From Thermoanaerobaculia bacterium (GTDB lineage: Bacteria > Acidobacteriota > Thermoanaerobaculia > Multivoradales > JAIOJS01), in assembly GCA_030429235.1 (NCBI GenBank), contig JAUIDB010000021.1, positions 1 through 64,000 of the forward strand: DNA of 64,000 bases, given 5' to 3'. Below, in pieces: positions 34,927 to 44,302 of this stretch. A model generated the notes under the pieces. The model worked only from the letters and a program-made list of their open reading frames with translations. It searched no databases and was not told where the DNA came from. Every line of letters begins with the position of its first letter. The stretch's first letter is position 1. Both the position numbers and the translations under genes were made by a program.

Positions 34927-36441
34927 TCACCGCCCTCCGTCGGCGGCCAACTCCTCACCATAGGGAGGAGTGGGCTCGCCGCGGCCGTCGTCCGGCGACT
35001 CGAGCTGGCCCAGATCGCGGGTCGCCACCATCAACAGCGCGAGCACGAGGGTCAAGAGGCCGGTTCCCATCAACAGGGCAAAGTCGGTCAGATGCAGAAT
35101 GGTGTAGAGCAGGCCGTAGAGCGCCATGAGCATGGCGGCGATCGAGGCAGCGGCTCCACGACTCCTGAGCGCCGAACCCGTATAACCGGTGATCAACACG
35201 ATCGCGATCAGCGCTGCCCCGAGATAGGCCCGTGCGAACCCCACATGTTCGGCCAGCGATAGCAACGTGAGGAAGAAGAGGGCGAGCGCGGCTCCGATCA
35301 GACCGTACTGGATGTAGTGCAGACGGGACCCCAGATGCAGCTCGAACACCAGGAACGTCATGAAGGTGAGGGCCACGAACAGGATGCCGTACTTGGCCGA
35401 GCGTTCGATCAGAGAGTAGAGCGAGACCCGCTCCAGCAGTCGCACTCCGGTCAGCAGCGCTCCCTCCGTACAGTCGAGAGACTGGCCACTGAACAGGCCA
35501 CTCTGACCGTAGTCACGAGCGAGCTGAGGAATCTCCCAACGAGCCACGAAACCCTGTTCTGTCACCTCATGTTCCCAGGGCAGTACCGCTCCCTGAAAAC
35601 TGGGATCGGGCCAGGCCGACCGCACCTCGGCTCTCGTAGTGCGCCCCCAGGGTGCGAAGAAAAAACCCGAACTGCCACGCACGTCCAGGCTCACCTCGAA
35701 GGGAAAGGTCGTCGAGGCTTCTGACTCGACCTCCGACGAGCCCACGACTGGGCTCAGGTCGACTCGAGCGTGGAACCCGGGCCGAGAGAGGGCCTCCAGC
35801 CCCGTTCCCGACTCCCAATCGAGCGTCTGACCCGCAAACTCGAGGGGAGCAGCCTGGTCGAGGGACTGCAGGTCCGAGAGCAGCACTACCAGTCGAGCCT
35901 GATCCCACTCGACGCTGTCGATCGCCTCGGAATGCAGCGAGGCGTCCGGCCGCTCGAAGAACCCCGACAGCCGCAACTCGCCCGAGTAGACCAGCGCCTC
36001 GTAGATCCCACGCCGCTTGGTGTCGGGCTCCAGAGCAGCATCGATCTCCAGGACCTCGGGAAGCGCCCAGAGAAAACGTCGGGTGTAGGTCGGAATCTCG
36101 GTCGTCACGGTTCCGCCGAGATCGTTGGTCACGGTTCGGCGTTCGAGCCGGCGTTCGACCACGGGAACCAAGAGAATCGGACCCTGAAGCTCCTGGCGAG
36201 CCCCCCAGCTCTCGGCGATCTCCTGCACCACCAACTGGTGGTTCCACTGGCGCTCGTTGATGACCCCTTCGACGAGCGCCAGCGGCACCAGCATGCCACC
36301 ACCGATCAGGAGTACCGCCAAGGCTCGCACCGTAAGGCGCTGCGAAACCCCCGGAACGGTCCCTCGACGCCGGTGGTTGCGTTGGATGAGCACGAGGGCC
36401 AGGCCAATGGCCAGAACGAAGACTGTCAGTACGAACGTCAT
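34927..36441 (-). CDS. creD: CreD family inner-membrane protein
   Basis: A 504-residue protein. It has N-terminal helices, a roughly 250-residue extracytoplasmic beta-rich domain, and a C-terminal bundle of about five helices with the CreD-specific segments ERSAKYGILFVALTF, HYIQYGLIG and ALYGLLYTILHLTDFALLMG. CreD (CET) in enterobacteria and Aeromonas/Pseudomonas is controlled by CreBC and affects colicin E2 tolerance, envelope stress and beta-lactam responses; its molecular activity is unknown. GGAGGAG precedes the ATG. No creA, creB or creC is adjacent, but a PhoR/CreC-like two-component pair lies 2.6 kb away on the other strand. Confidence 0.92.
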   Translation of the reverse strand: MTFVLTVFVLAIGLALVLIQRNHRRRGTVPGVSQRLTVRALAVLLIGGGMLVPLALVEGVINERQWNHQLVVQEIAESWGARQELQGPILLVPVVERRLERRTVTNDLGGTVTTEIPTYTRRFLWALPEVLEIDAALEPDTKRRGIYEALVYSGELRLSGFFERPDASLHSEAIDSVEWDQARLVVLLSDLQSLDQAAPLEFAGQTLDWESGTGLEALSRPGFHARVDLSPVVGSSEVESEASTTFPFEVSLDVRGSSGFFFAPWGRTTRAEVRSAWPDPSFQGAVLPWEHEVTEQGFVARWEIPQLARDYGQSGLFSGQSLDCTEGALLTGVRLLERVSLYSLIERSAKYGILFVALTFMTFLVFELHLGSRLHYIQYGLIGAALALFFLTLLSLAEHVGFARAYLGAALIAIVLITGYTGSALRSRGAAASIAAMLMALYGLLYTILHLTDFALLMGTGLLTLVLALLMVATRDLGQLESPDDGRGEPTPPYGEELAADGGR

Positions 36442-36603
36442 GGTCTCTCCTCCGAGATCTGATCGGGCGGTAGGTCGCCCGTTCCCAGATGATCCAGTTT
36501 GGAAGAGGCTGCTTGATGGCTGCGCGATGGCAGCGTGTGAAGTTGTCGCGGAGTCTCGGGGCGTTTCGAGCTCGGCCGGCGAGAGGAAGAGCCTCGGCTC
36601 GAG

Positions 36604-37134
36604 TCAGAGTGGAATGGTGACCCAGACGGGAGCCTGGCTGGGATCGGAAGCAACCCCGGGCTTCGGAAAAGGGGTACCGGGACCGAGCTCCCCGTCCGCC
36701 TCCTGCGCTGCCCGCACCTGCTCCGCTTCCCGCCGGCCCAGCGGACGAGCGACCGACTCGCTGACGAAACACCAGGGATCCAGCCGCCACGTCTCCTCCT
36801 GACAAGGGCGTGCCAACGAGTCCTCGAGAAAAGTGCGGACGCACCGACTGCGGACCGTGTAGCGCAGATCATCCTCGTAGTTGAGCTCCGTCGCCCGCTG
36901 GTAGAGCGCATCACACCGCGCCTCGAAATCCGGATGCGAACAGCAGACGACTTCGAGTTCGACCCCGTCGGGGTCTAGCAACGCCACCGACCGACGTTCG
37001 ATCTCGACCGGATCGGTCGGCGGGGGATCCTGGTTGAGGGCTCGCCACTGTGCCGCGACCTTGGGACCACAGCAGCGCTTGAACTTGCGCCCCGACGAAC
37101 AGGGGCAGGGAGAGTTACGACCGATTCGGGACAT
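36604..37134 (-). CDS. SEC-C motif (zinc-binding) protein of unknown function
   Basis: A 176-residue soluble protein. The ATG at 37134 follows GGAGG and places the SEC-C zinc motif (NSPCPCSSGRKFKRCCG) at residues 5-21, the usual location for stand-alone SEC-C proteins. The remaining 150 residues include further cysteines (VVCCSHPDF, RCD) and an ending rich in Pro and Val; I do not recognise a catalytic domain. SEC-C motifs in SecA mediate zinc and SecB/ribosome contacts, and small SEC-C proteins are often of unknown function. It is upstream of and on the same strand as creD, separated by 162 bp that show nothing else clear. Confidence 0.85.
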   Translation of the reverse strand: MSRIGRNSPCPCSSGRKFKRCCGPKVAAQWRALNQDPPPTDPVEIERRSVALLDPDGVELEVVCCSHPDFEARCDALYQRATELNYEDDLRYTVRSRCVRTFLEDSLARPCQEETWRLDPWCFVSESVARPLGRREAEQVRAAQEADGELGPGTPFPKPGVASDPSQAPVWVTIPL

Positions 37135-37213
37135 GAGAGCCTCCAGGTGGTGAGTAGTGGTTCGACTACTCCTCCATACGGAAGCTCGACGGTGGGCCTT
37201 ACACGGAACCGGG

Positions 37214-37219
37214 TAGGGT
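37214..37219 (+). promoter_or_regulatory. Candidate -10 (TAGGGT) for a leaderless small membrane protein mRNA
   Basis: TAGGGT ends exactly 6 nt before the ATG at 37226, and no ribosome binding site is present. No -35 was recognised. Confidence 0.4.
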
Positions 37220-37225
37220 TCGGAT

Positions 37226-37459
37226 ATGACGACCGCAGACTGGATCGGATCGATCGGTGTGACCCTTCTCCTGGGAGCCTTCTTCCTGAATCTCTTCGGA
37301 CGACTCCGCTCGGAGTCGGCCTGGTACCCGGCGATCAACGCCGTGGGGGCAGGGCTCGCCTGCTACGCCTCGGTCCTGTTGGCCTACCCGCCGTTCGTGG
37401 TGCTCGAGGGAACCTGGAGCCTGTGCGCGATCGTGGCGCTGTACCGACGACTGCGGTAG
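37226..37459 (+). CDS. Small membrane protein, CBU_0592-like
   Basis: A 77-residue protein with three hydrophobic helices (WIGSIGVTLLLGAFFLNLFG, NAVGAGLACYASVLLA and VVLEGTWSLCAIVALY). The pattern of a first helix with FLNLFGRL, a polar SAWYPAINAVGA turn and a final WSLCAIVALY fits the small CBU_0592 domain family of unknown function. It ends 6 bp before the convergent glnS stop and is transcribed alone. A TANNNT element predicts a leaderless transcript. Confidence 0.75.
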   Translation: MTTADWIGSIGVTLLLGAFFLNLFGRLRSESAWYPAINAVGAGLACYASVLLAYPPFVVLEGTWSLCAIVALYRRLR

Positions 37460-37465
37460 CTCTCC

Positions 37466-39802
37466 TCAGGTCTCCTCGTCGAGGCGCTGTCGCAGAGCCT
37501 CGCTGACCTCCTGCGGATTCGCGCGGCCGCGGCTGGCCTTCATCACCTGACCGACGAAGAAGCCGAAAAGAGCGCTCTTCCCGGCGCGGTACGCCGCCAC
37601 CTGGGGCGCCGCCTCGGCGAGGACTCCGTCGACGATCCGGGCCAGCTCCTCCCCGTCCTCGAGTCGAGCCAGACCACGGTCCCGCACGATCTCAGCCGCC
37701 GTACCCTCGCCAGCCAACAGACCGGAGAACACCCGCTTCGCCGCCGCACTGGTCACCTGACCCTGATCGATGAGATCGACCAGGTGCCCCAACTCCTCAG
37801 CTGCGAACGGCAGTGCCTCCAGGTCGCGCTCCTTGAGCTCGCGGCGCAGTTCGTTGATTACCCAGTTGGCGATACCGACCGGATTGGGGTGGTCGGCCGC
37901 CGCCCGCCCAAAGAAGGCTCCCAGGGGCGCGTCGTCGAGCAGAATCCTGGCGTCGGCGTCGCTGAGCCCGTACCGGGCGACCCAGCGGTCGAGTTCGGCC
38001 AACTGCTCCGGCCCGAGACCGGCGCGCGGATCGTGGACCACGACTTCGAGCGGCTCCACCGACCGGGTGCGACGCTCGACCGGCTCCGGTTCGTTCAGTT
38101 TCGCCCAGGTATCGCGCAGGGTCACGATACGATTGAATACCGGCCGGTCGGGCCGCGAGTCCTCCGGTTCGAGGTAGAAGTAACCAAGCCGCTCGAACTG
38201 GAAGCGGTCTCCGGGCGCGGCAGAACCCAGACTGGGTTCGACTCGAGCCTCGGTCAGCACCTCGAGGGAATCCGGGTTGAGGAAGGTCTTGAAGTCCTCG
38301 CCCGCCTTGCCGCGGTCGGGATTCTCGTCGGCGAACAGCCGATCGTAGAGGCGAACCTCGGCCGGCCGCGAGCGGGAGGCTTCGACCCAGTGGATCGTCC
38401 CGCGAACCTTACGACCGTCGGCGGCGGTTCCCCCACGCGACTCCGGATCGTAGGTACACCGCAACTCGGTCACCTCCCCGGTCGAATCCTTGACGACCTC
38501 CTGGCAGCGGATGATGTAGCCGTAGCGCAGGCGCACTTCGCGGCCGGGGGCCAACCGCTTGAAACGGGCCGGTGGATCCTCCCGGAAGTCGTCGCGATCG
38601 ATGAAGAGAGTGCGGGAGAAGGGAACCGATCGACTCCCCTCGCGGGGTACGTCGTGCGGCCAGTAGGACGCCTCCAGTTCCTCGACCTGGCCTTCTGGGT
38701 AGTTCTGTAGCGTCACCTTCAACGGTCGGAGCACCGCCATCACCCGGGGGGCTACTCGATTCAGGTCATCCCGAATCGCGTGTTCCAGCAAGCCGACGTC
38801 GACGGTGCTGTTGGCCTTGGCCACACCGATCCGATCGCAGAAGCTCCGGATCGCAGACGGAGTGTATCCGCGGCGACGCAACCCCGAGATCGTCGGCATC
38901 CGGGGATCATCCCATCCGGCGACGTGGTCGTCCTCCACCAGTTCCTTCAGCTTGCGCTTGGAAAGTACGGTGTAGTTGATCTTGAGACGCGCGAACTCGG
39001 TCTGCCGCGGTTGCGGCTGCGGCACCTCGAGGTGATCGAGGACCCAGTCGTAGATCTCGCGATTGTTCTCGAACTCCAGGGTGCAGAGCGAATGGGTGAT
39101 CTGCTCGATCGAATCCGAGAGACAGTGGGTGAAGTCGTAGAGTGGGTAGATGCACCAGGCGTCGCCCGATCGGTAGTGGTCGGCGTGGCGAATCCGGTAC
39201 AGCAGCGGGTCACGCATCTTCATGTTGGGCGAGGCCATATCGGCCTTGGCCCGCAGCACGTGCTCACCGTCGGCGAACTCTCCGGCTCGCATACGGCGGA
39301 AGAGGTCGAGGTTCTCCTCCACCGAGCGGCCCCGGTAGGGACTGTCGACTCCCGCCTCCGTCACCGTGCCCCGATGCGTCCGGATCTCCTGCTCGGTCTG
39401 ACTATCGACGTAGGCCACCCCCCCTTCGATCAGGTCGACGGCGTAGCCGTAAAGCCGCTCGAAGTAGTCCGAGGCATGGTAGAGCCGATCCTCCCAGTCG
39501 AAACCGAGCCACCTGACGTCGTGTTGGATCGACTCGACGTACTCCGGATCCTCGGTGAGCGGGTTGCTGTCGTCGAACCGCAGGTTGCAGGTACCGTCGA
39601 ACTGTTCGGCCAGACCGAAGTTCAGGCAGATCGACTTGGCGTGTCCGATGTGGAGGTAGCCATTGGGTTCCGGTGGAAACCGCGTCCTCACCGTTTGATG
39701 CTTCCCGGACGCGAGATCGCGCCGGATCATCTCCTGGATGAAATTCGACGGGCGGTCGGAGTCGGTATCGGGGGAGTTGGGGGTAGGTCCGGGCTCGGTC
39801 AT
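37466..39802 (-). CDS. glnS: Glutaminyl-tRNA synthetase with C-terminal YqeY domain
   Basis: A 778-residue class I synthetase that charges tRNA-Gln. The HIGH motif is [12 protein letters not shown] (H51-H54) and the KMSKS loop is the GlnRS variant [15 protein letters not shown] and the two anticodon-binding beta-barrels follow. About 150 extra residues at the C-terminus (from about 625, [16 protein letters not shown] to [10 protein letters not shown]) match the YqeY/GatB-tail tRNA-binding domain, as in Deinococcus GlnRS. That appendage improves tRNA-Gln binding there. A dedicated GlnRS means glutamine is not made only by transamidation. AGGAAAA precedes the start. Confidence 0.96.
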   Translation of the reverse strand: MTEPGPTPNSPDTDSDRPSNFIQEMIRRDLASGKHQTVRTRFPPEPNGYLHIGHAKSICLNFGLAEQFDGTCNLRFDDSNPLTEDPEYVESIQHDVRWLGFDWEDRLYHASDYFERLYGYAVDLIEGGVAYVDSQTEQEIRTHRGTVTEAGVDSPYRGRSVEENLDLFRRMRAGEFADGEHVLRAKADMASPNMKMRDPLLYRIRHADHYRSGDAWCIYPLYDFTHCLSDSIEQITHSLCTLEFENNREIYDWVLDHLEVPQPQPRQTEFARLKINYTVLSKRKLKELVEDDHVAGWDDPRMPTISGLRRRGYTPSAIRSFCDRIGVAKANSTVDVGLLEHAIRDDLNRVAPRVMAVLRPLKVTLQNYPEGQVEELEASYWPHDVPREGSRSVPFSRTLFIDRDDFREDPPARFKRLAPGREVRLRYGYIIRCQEVVKDSTGEVTELRCTYDPESRGGTAADGRKVRGTIHWVEASRSRPAEVRLYDRLFADENPDRGKAGEDFKTFLNPDSLEVLTEARVEPSLGSAAPGDRFQFERLGYFYLEPEDSRPDRPVFNRIVTLRDTWAKLNEPEPVERRTRSVEPLEVVVHDPRAGLGPEQLAELDRWVARYGLSDADARILLDDAPLGAFFGRAAADHPNPVGIANWVINELRRELKERDLEALPFAAEELGHLVDLIDQGQVTSAAAKRVFSGLLAGEGTAAEIVRDRGLARLEDGEELARIVDGVLAEAAPQVAAYRAGKSALFGFFVGQVMKASRGRANPQEVSEALRQRLDEET

Positions 39803-39974
39803 CGCTTTTCCTGGGTTGCATCGATCGTGGGCGTGACGAACGAGAAGCCGCAGCCTACCGGAAGAGAGATTCCGGGGCTACCCGGGGCGGAGCTGACCTG
39901 CCCATCGCCAAGGCTCTGGTGACAACTCCGAGTCGGTCGAGCGTCGCCTCCTCCAAGACCACCGGGTTTTCCCT

Positions 39975-39980
39975 TATGAT
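39975..39980 (+). promoter_or_regulatory. Candidate -10 (TATGAT) for the lamin-tail gene
   Basis: TATGAT matches the -10 consensus in five of six positions within the 255-bp region between glnS and the lamin-tail gene. No good -35 is seen. The leader would be about 70 nt and contains AAAGGA before the ATG at 40058. Nothing else was recognised in this region. Confidence 0.35.
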
Positions 39981-40057
39981 TCGGGGTCCGAGCCAGGGTG
40001 AGCAGTTTCCATCTCATCCATCACTCCTGTCTTGCCATCCCTTCAAAGGAGATCACC

Positions 40058-40762
40058 ATGTTTCGCACTCGCACCACACTCTGTCTTACGACTCTGGTCC
40101 TTCTCGCGCTACCGATACACGCTGCGGATACCACCAACGTGCTCGAGGGCGGGATCGCAATCAACGAGATCCTCGCCGATCCCAACAGCGGAGGGGACAA
40201 CTGCGATGCCGACAGCAATGGAACCGCCAATACCGAGGATGAGTACGTCGAGCTGTACAACCTCTCGGGGGGGTCGATCGACATCAGTGGCTGGGAGCTT
40301 TGGGACGCTGGTCAGGGCCTTTGGTTTACCTTCCCACCGGCCACCGTCGTGGCCTCGGGTGGCTTCGCCGTGGTGCTGGTAGATGTTCAGACGGGAGGAA
40401 CGCTCCCGACCGTCGCCGCCGGAAGTTTCGCATTTGATGCCAATGTGAGCGGCACGATCAACAACGGAGGCGACAACGTCGTCCTCTACGACCCCAACAA
40501 CGACGAGTTCATCCAGGCTCGCTACAACGGAGACGCGGCGGACGATCCCACCACGTACGCCGGTTTCTCGGGAACGGCCACGCTCGTCGGCAGCGTCGAA
40601 GACTTCGGCAACGATGCCGACGGCAACTCGATGGCCCGGAATCCCGACGGGGACACCAACATCGAGATCCATGGCAACATCACCTCCTGCACCGTGTGCA
40701 GTCCCGGTACGGCGGTGTGCGGCCCGGTACCCGTCGAGCTCCAGACCTTCTCGATCGAATAG
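40058..40762 (+). CDS. Secreted lamin-tail domain protein
   Basis: A 234-residue exported protein. The ATG at 40058, preceded by AAAGGA, gives a signal peptide (RTRTTLCLTTLVLLALPIHA, cleavage AHA/AAD-like). Residues about 30-190 match a lamin-tail (LTD) immunoglobulin-like domain: IAINEILADPN, DEYVELYNLSGGSIDISGW and NNGGDNVVLYDPN. The Asp/Asn-rich segment DNCDADSNGTANTEDE looks like a calcium loop. The C-terminus has four cysteines (CTVC, C) and ends PVELQTFSIE, a short conserved-looking tail; no known sorting signal follows. Bacterial LTDs are often in surface or extracellular nucleases and adhesins; this one has no enzyme domain. Confidence 0.85.
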   Translation: MFRTRTTLCLTTLVLLALPIHAADTTNVLEGGIAINEILADPNSGGDNCDADSNGTANTEDEYVELYNLSGGSIDISGWELWDAGQGLWFTFPPATVVASGGFAVVLVDVQTGGTLPTVAAGSFAFDANVSGTINNGGDNVVLYDPNNDEFIQARYNGDAADDPTTYAGFSGTATLVGSVEDFGNDADGNSMARNPDGDTNIEIHGNITSCTVCSPGTAVCGPVPVELQTFSIE

Positions 40763-40837
40763 GCTGCCACCGTATCTCGTAGCGGTAGCAGGCCTCGGTG
40801 CAACTCGTTGCCCCGTACGGAAGGCCGAGGGTAGGTC

Positions 40838-41710
<873 letters not shown>

Positions 41711-41786
41711 AGAAAAAGACTCCGTTCAGAAAGGTCGATAGTGAGGACGGGGCCCGATGACGAGGCGGCCCGGCCGGCAAGACTGG

Positions 41787-42446
41787 CTACGAAACTGGGA
41801 TCGGATGGAGTCCGGTCGACTTCTCGGCTAGCGTCCGGAGTTCGTCGGCGATCGCCAGGCTGTGCCGGGTGGCGCGAGTGGCTAGGTCCTGCGACTCGGC
41901 ATCGGTACAGAGCCGCTCGAGGACCCTCCGCCCCCCTTCGTGGTGGCGGATCTCCTCCGGATTGATCACCTGCTCGTACATGTCGGCCGTGCGGTCATCT
42001 CCCACCGACCGACAGAAGTCGATGAACTGAGCATTGCGCACCTTGGCAATCGCTTCGCGAGCGAAGGGGCCCGCCGCGATCCGCTCCACCGTCGTCCGCA
42101 GGCGCCGCAGGTGCTCGAAGTGGGGGCTGTAGCCGTCCGGTATCGGATCGAGCGTCTCGGGGTCCACGCCGAGTTCTGCCAAGCGAGCCGCGATCATCCG
42201 GTAGTGCTTCATCTCGTCGGCACATTGATCGGCGAGCAGCGACTTGGCGTCGATCTCGGGCGTCGTGGGCAACCAGAGACCGGCGAGGTCACTGGCCTCG
42301 AGTTCGCTGGCGAGCGCGAGTTTGAGCAGCGTGATCACCTCGACCCGACCATCGGATTCCGACTCCAGCGTCTCGAGTTCGCCGAGCTGCCCGAAGAGCT
42401 GCTCCATCTCGGCCACCAGGCCGGCCACGAACTCTCTAGCCTCCAT
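41787..42446 (-). CDS. Ferritin-like four-helix (putative di-iron) protein
   Basis: A 219-residue, mostly helical protein. Candidate di-iron ligands occur in the order expected for a ferritin-like bundle: ALASELEASDLAG (Glu), CADEMKHYRM (ExxH), an Asp/Glu helix around FIDFCRSVGDD, and NPEEIRHHEGG (ExxH). It resembles ferritin-like proteins near PaaA/PaaC and MiaE rather than iron-storage ferritin. Function is unknown; a di-iron oxygenase or oxidase is plausible. It lies 9 bp after the aminotransferase stop, so the two are probably cotranscribed. It could also start its own leaderless message. Confidence 0.75.
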   Translation of the reverse strand: MEAREFVAGLVAEMEQLFGQLGELETLESESDGRVEVITLLKLALASELEASDLAGLWLPTTPEIDAKSLLADQCADEMKHYRMIAARLAELGVDPETLDPIPDGYSPHFEHLRRLRTTVERIAAGPFAREAIAKVRNAQFIDFCRSVGDDRTADMYEQVINPEEIRHHEGGRRVLERLCTDAESQDLATRATRHSLAIADELRTLAEKSTGLHPIPVS

Positions 42447-42452
42447 GGTCCG

Positions 42453-42458
42453 ATCCTA
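42453..42458 (-). promoter_or_regulatory. TAGGAT element 6 nt before the ferritin-like start
   Basis: On the minus strand TAGGAT ends 6 nt before the ATG at 42446, matching the leaderless pattern. Its TAG is also the stop codon of the upstream aminotransferase gene, which weakens the case. No -35 is seen. Confidence 0.25.
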
Positions 42459-43766
42459 CCGCCGTAGCTCGCGGACCGCGAGTTCCACCCGCCGCACCAG
42501 TTCGGGCAGGGCGGCCGCCGACACCGAGCAGAACGCGATGCGCAGATAGCGCGGCGCGATCGCTACCAACCCGGTATCGTGTTCCGCCAGAAGGTGCAGC
42601 CGGACCTCCTCGGAGGTCAACCCGAGTTCCTCGGGCAGTTCCAGAAGCGCAAAGCACCCAGAGTTGAACGGCATTGGCGTGAGCAGTTCCCGCGAGGTCG
42701 TGGCGAGTGCTTGCTTCAGCACTTCGCAGCGATGACCGAGCGTCCGACGTAGTTCTTCGATCTCCGCCTCCAGCGTCTCCGACGTCAGGGCGGCCTCCAG
42801 CAACTGCTGGCTCACCGCCACGGGAGAACCGAGCGCCGCTCGCAACAGACACTGCAGCTTGCTTTCCAAAGCGGCGGCGATCTCGCTGTCGGGGGAGAAC
42901 GGGAAGGTGACGAACCCGACCCGACCACCGAAGAAGGAGACCTCCTTGGTCGCACCGTCGACCTTCGCTGGAATCAGGTTGGGATGTTGGTCGATCAGCT
43001 CCCAGAACAGCGACTCCCGGGGGACCCCTTCCTCGAAGACCAGGCCGGCATAGGCGTCGTCGCAGAGCACCAGCAGCGGACGATCGGCCGCGACCCCGAC
43101 CAACGAGGCGACGAGTTGCTGGCGCTCTCGCTGGGTGGGGCTGTAGCCACCCGGGTTCGAAGGGAAGTTGAGAATCACCATCGCCGGCTCCCCCGAGGGG
43201 AGGGATTCCAGGGCTCGGGCAAAGGTGTCCGGCGGGAACTTCCCGTCGACGATCGAAGGGGCGGGCACGAGATGCGCCCCGGTGCGCACCTCGAAACACT
43301 GTCGGTAGTTGCCCCAGTACGGCTCAGGGGTCACGACCGCTCGGCCCGGGCCCGCAAACAGGTCAGCCAGCAGAGACAAACCATGACTCAGGCCGACGGT
43401 AACGAAGGGCATCGTCGAGGGGACCTCCGCCGCAACCCCTCGCCGTTGGCGGCTCCGCCACGCAGTCCGCAGGCTGGGGAAACCCACGCCGGGGGAGTAG
43501 AGCACGGCGCGATTGCGCCGCTCTGGATCCATCGCCTCGAGTCCCGAGACCAGGCTGTGGAGCGGAAGGGCTCCCCCAGCGCCGTCGGTGATCTGCCCGA
43601 TCGTGGCGTTGAAGGTCTTGCCGCGAGCCTGAGCGGCCTGGAACGGAATGTCATTGGGAAAGACGACGCGGCGCCCCAACGGGGACAACAGGTCGCAGAG
43701 CGCCGGAGACGCCTGGCGGATGGCTTCGTTGGCGGCGGCGGCCGCAGCGGAGACGGGTTCGGTCAT
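42456..43766 (-). CDS. PLP-dependent aminotransferase, class I/II
   Basis: A 436-residue fold I aminotransferase. The ATG at 43766 is preferred; an in-frame ATG at 43841 adds 25 residues without homology. ILNFPSNPGGYSPT holds the cofactor Asn, VLCDDAYAGLVFEE the Asp/Tyr pair, the PLP lysine is in DGATKEVSFFGGRVG, and the C-terminal arginine is in PRYLRIAF. It resembles bacterial class I/II enzymes close to tyrosine/aromatic or alanine aminotransferases; substrate unknown. Ferritin-like and hydroxyacyl-CoA dehydrogenase genes follow on the same strand. Confidence 0.9.
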   Translation of the reverse strand: MTEPVSAAAAAANEAIRQASPALCDLLSPLGRRVVFPNDIPFQAAQARGKTFNATIGQITDGAGGALPLHSLVSGLEAMDPERRNRAVLYSPGVGFPSLRTAWRSRQRRGVAAEVPSTMPFVTVGLSHGLSLLADLFAGPGRAVVTPEPYWGNYRQCFEVRTGAHLVPAPSIVDGKFPPDTFARALESLPSGEPAMVILNFPSNPGGYSPTQRERQQLVASLVGVAADRPLLVLCDDAYAGLVFEEGVPRESLFWELIDQHPNLIPAKVDGATKEVSFFGGRVGFVTFPFSPDSEIAAALESKLQCLLRAALGSPVAVSQQLLEAALTSETLEAEIEELRRTLGHRCEVLKQALATTSRELLTPMPFNSGCFALLELPEELGLTSEEVRLHLLAEHDTGLVAIAPRYLRIAFCSVSAAALPELVRRVELAVRELRR

Positions 43767-43896
43767 ATCGAAACTCTCGGAGGTTCTCGGGATGGGATTC
43801 TGCCCGGCCTCCGAAATCGGTTCGGCCGGGATCGGCCGCAATCATAGCCGCGAGCGCACCGCTGACGAGACGGGGCGATTCGCTGCGGCGACCCTG

Positions 43897-44088
43897 TCAG
43901 GGCAACCACTCGGTGATGCGTTCGAGGAGCCAGCGGCCGCAGAAGGCACCGAACAGCACACCGATGGCTCCCCCGATCGCGGTCCGGCCCAGCGCTTCGG
44001 CGAGACTCGTCGCCTCGAGAGACCAGGCTAGAAAGCCCCAGCCAGCCCCCACCAGGAGACAGAGAAGTACGCAGCCCCAATCCCTCAT
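43897..44088 (-). CDS. Small hypothetical membrane protein
   Basis: A 63-residue protein with two hydrophobic helices (VLLCLLVGAGWGFLAW and AIGGAIGVLFGAFCG) separated by a short polar loop, ending LERITEWLP. The ATG at 44088 is preferred over an earlier one because a GAG-rich stretch precedes it. It has three cysteines. I do not recognise a family. It lies in the gap between the aminotransferase and tldE genes on the same strand. The surrounding 214 bp up to tldE show no other gene. Coding status is moderately supported by the helix pattern only. Confidence 0.5.
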   Translation of the reverse strand: MRDWGCVLLCLLVGAGWGFLAWSLEATSLAEALGRTAIGGAIGVLFGAFCGRWLLERITEWLP

Positions 44089-44302
44089 CGCTCTCTCACC
44101 GCTCCTCGCTCCCACCGACGCGAAGCGACCAGGGTTGAACTTCTAGAGGAAGACCCGGAACTCGACCCGCGACCGAATCGACCGCTCGACAGCCCAAGAC
44201 CAACTCGCTCACGGTAGCGCTCCCTGCCCCACCGCTGCGCGATTCCGGGGCGTACGTTCAGGCAAACTGAGCGAGCATCGTACCCCGGCCGATTCCTCGG
44301 AC

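Noticed and set aside
38780-39922. 380-codon frame opposite glnS
   Set aside because: A shadow frame of glnS in GC-rich DNA; no recognisable domain.
42446-42458. TAGGAT as a firm leaderless promoter for the ferritin-like gene
   Set aside because: Its TAG is the stop codon of the upstream gene, only 9 bp away, so operon transcription explains it equally well.
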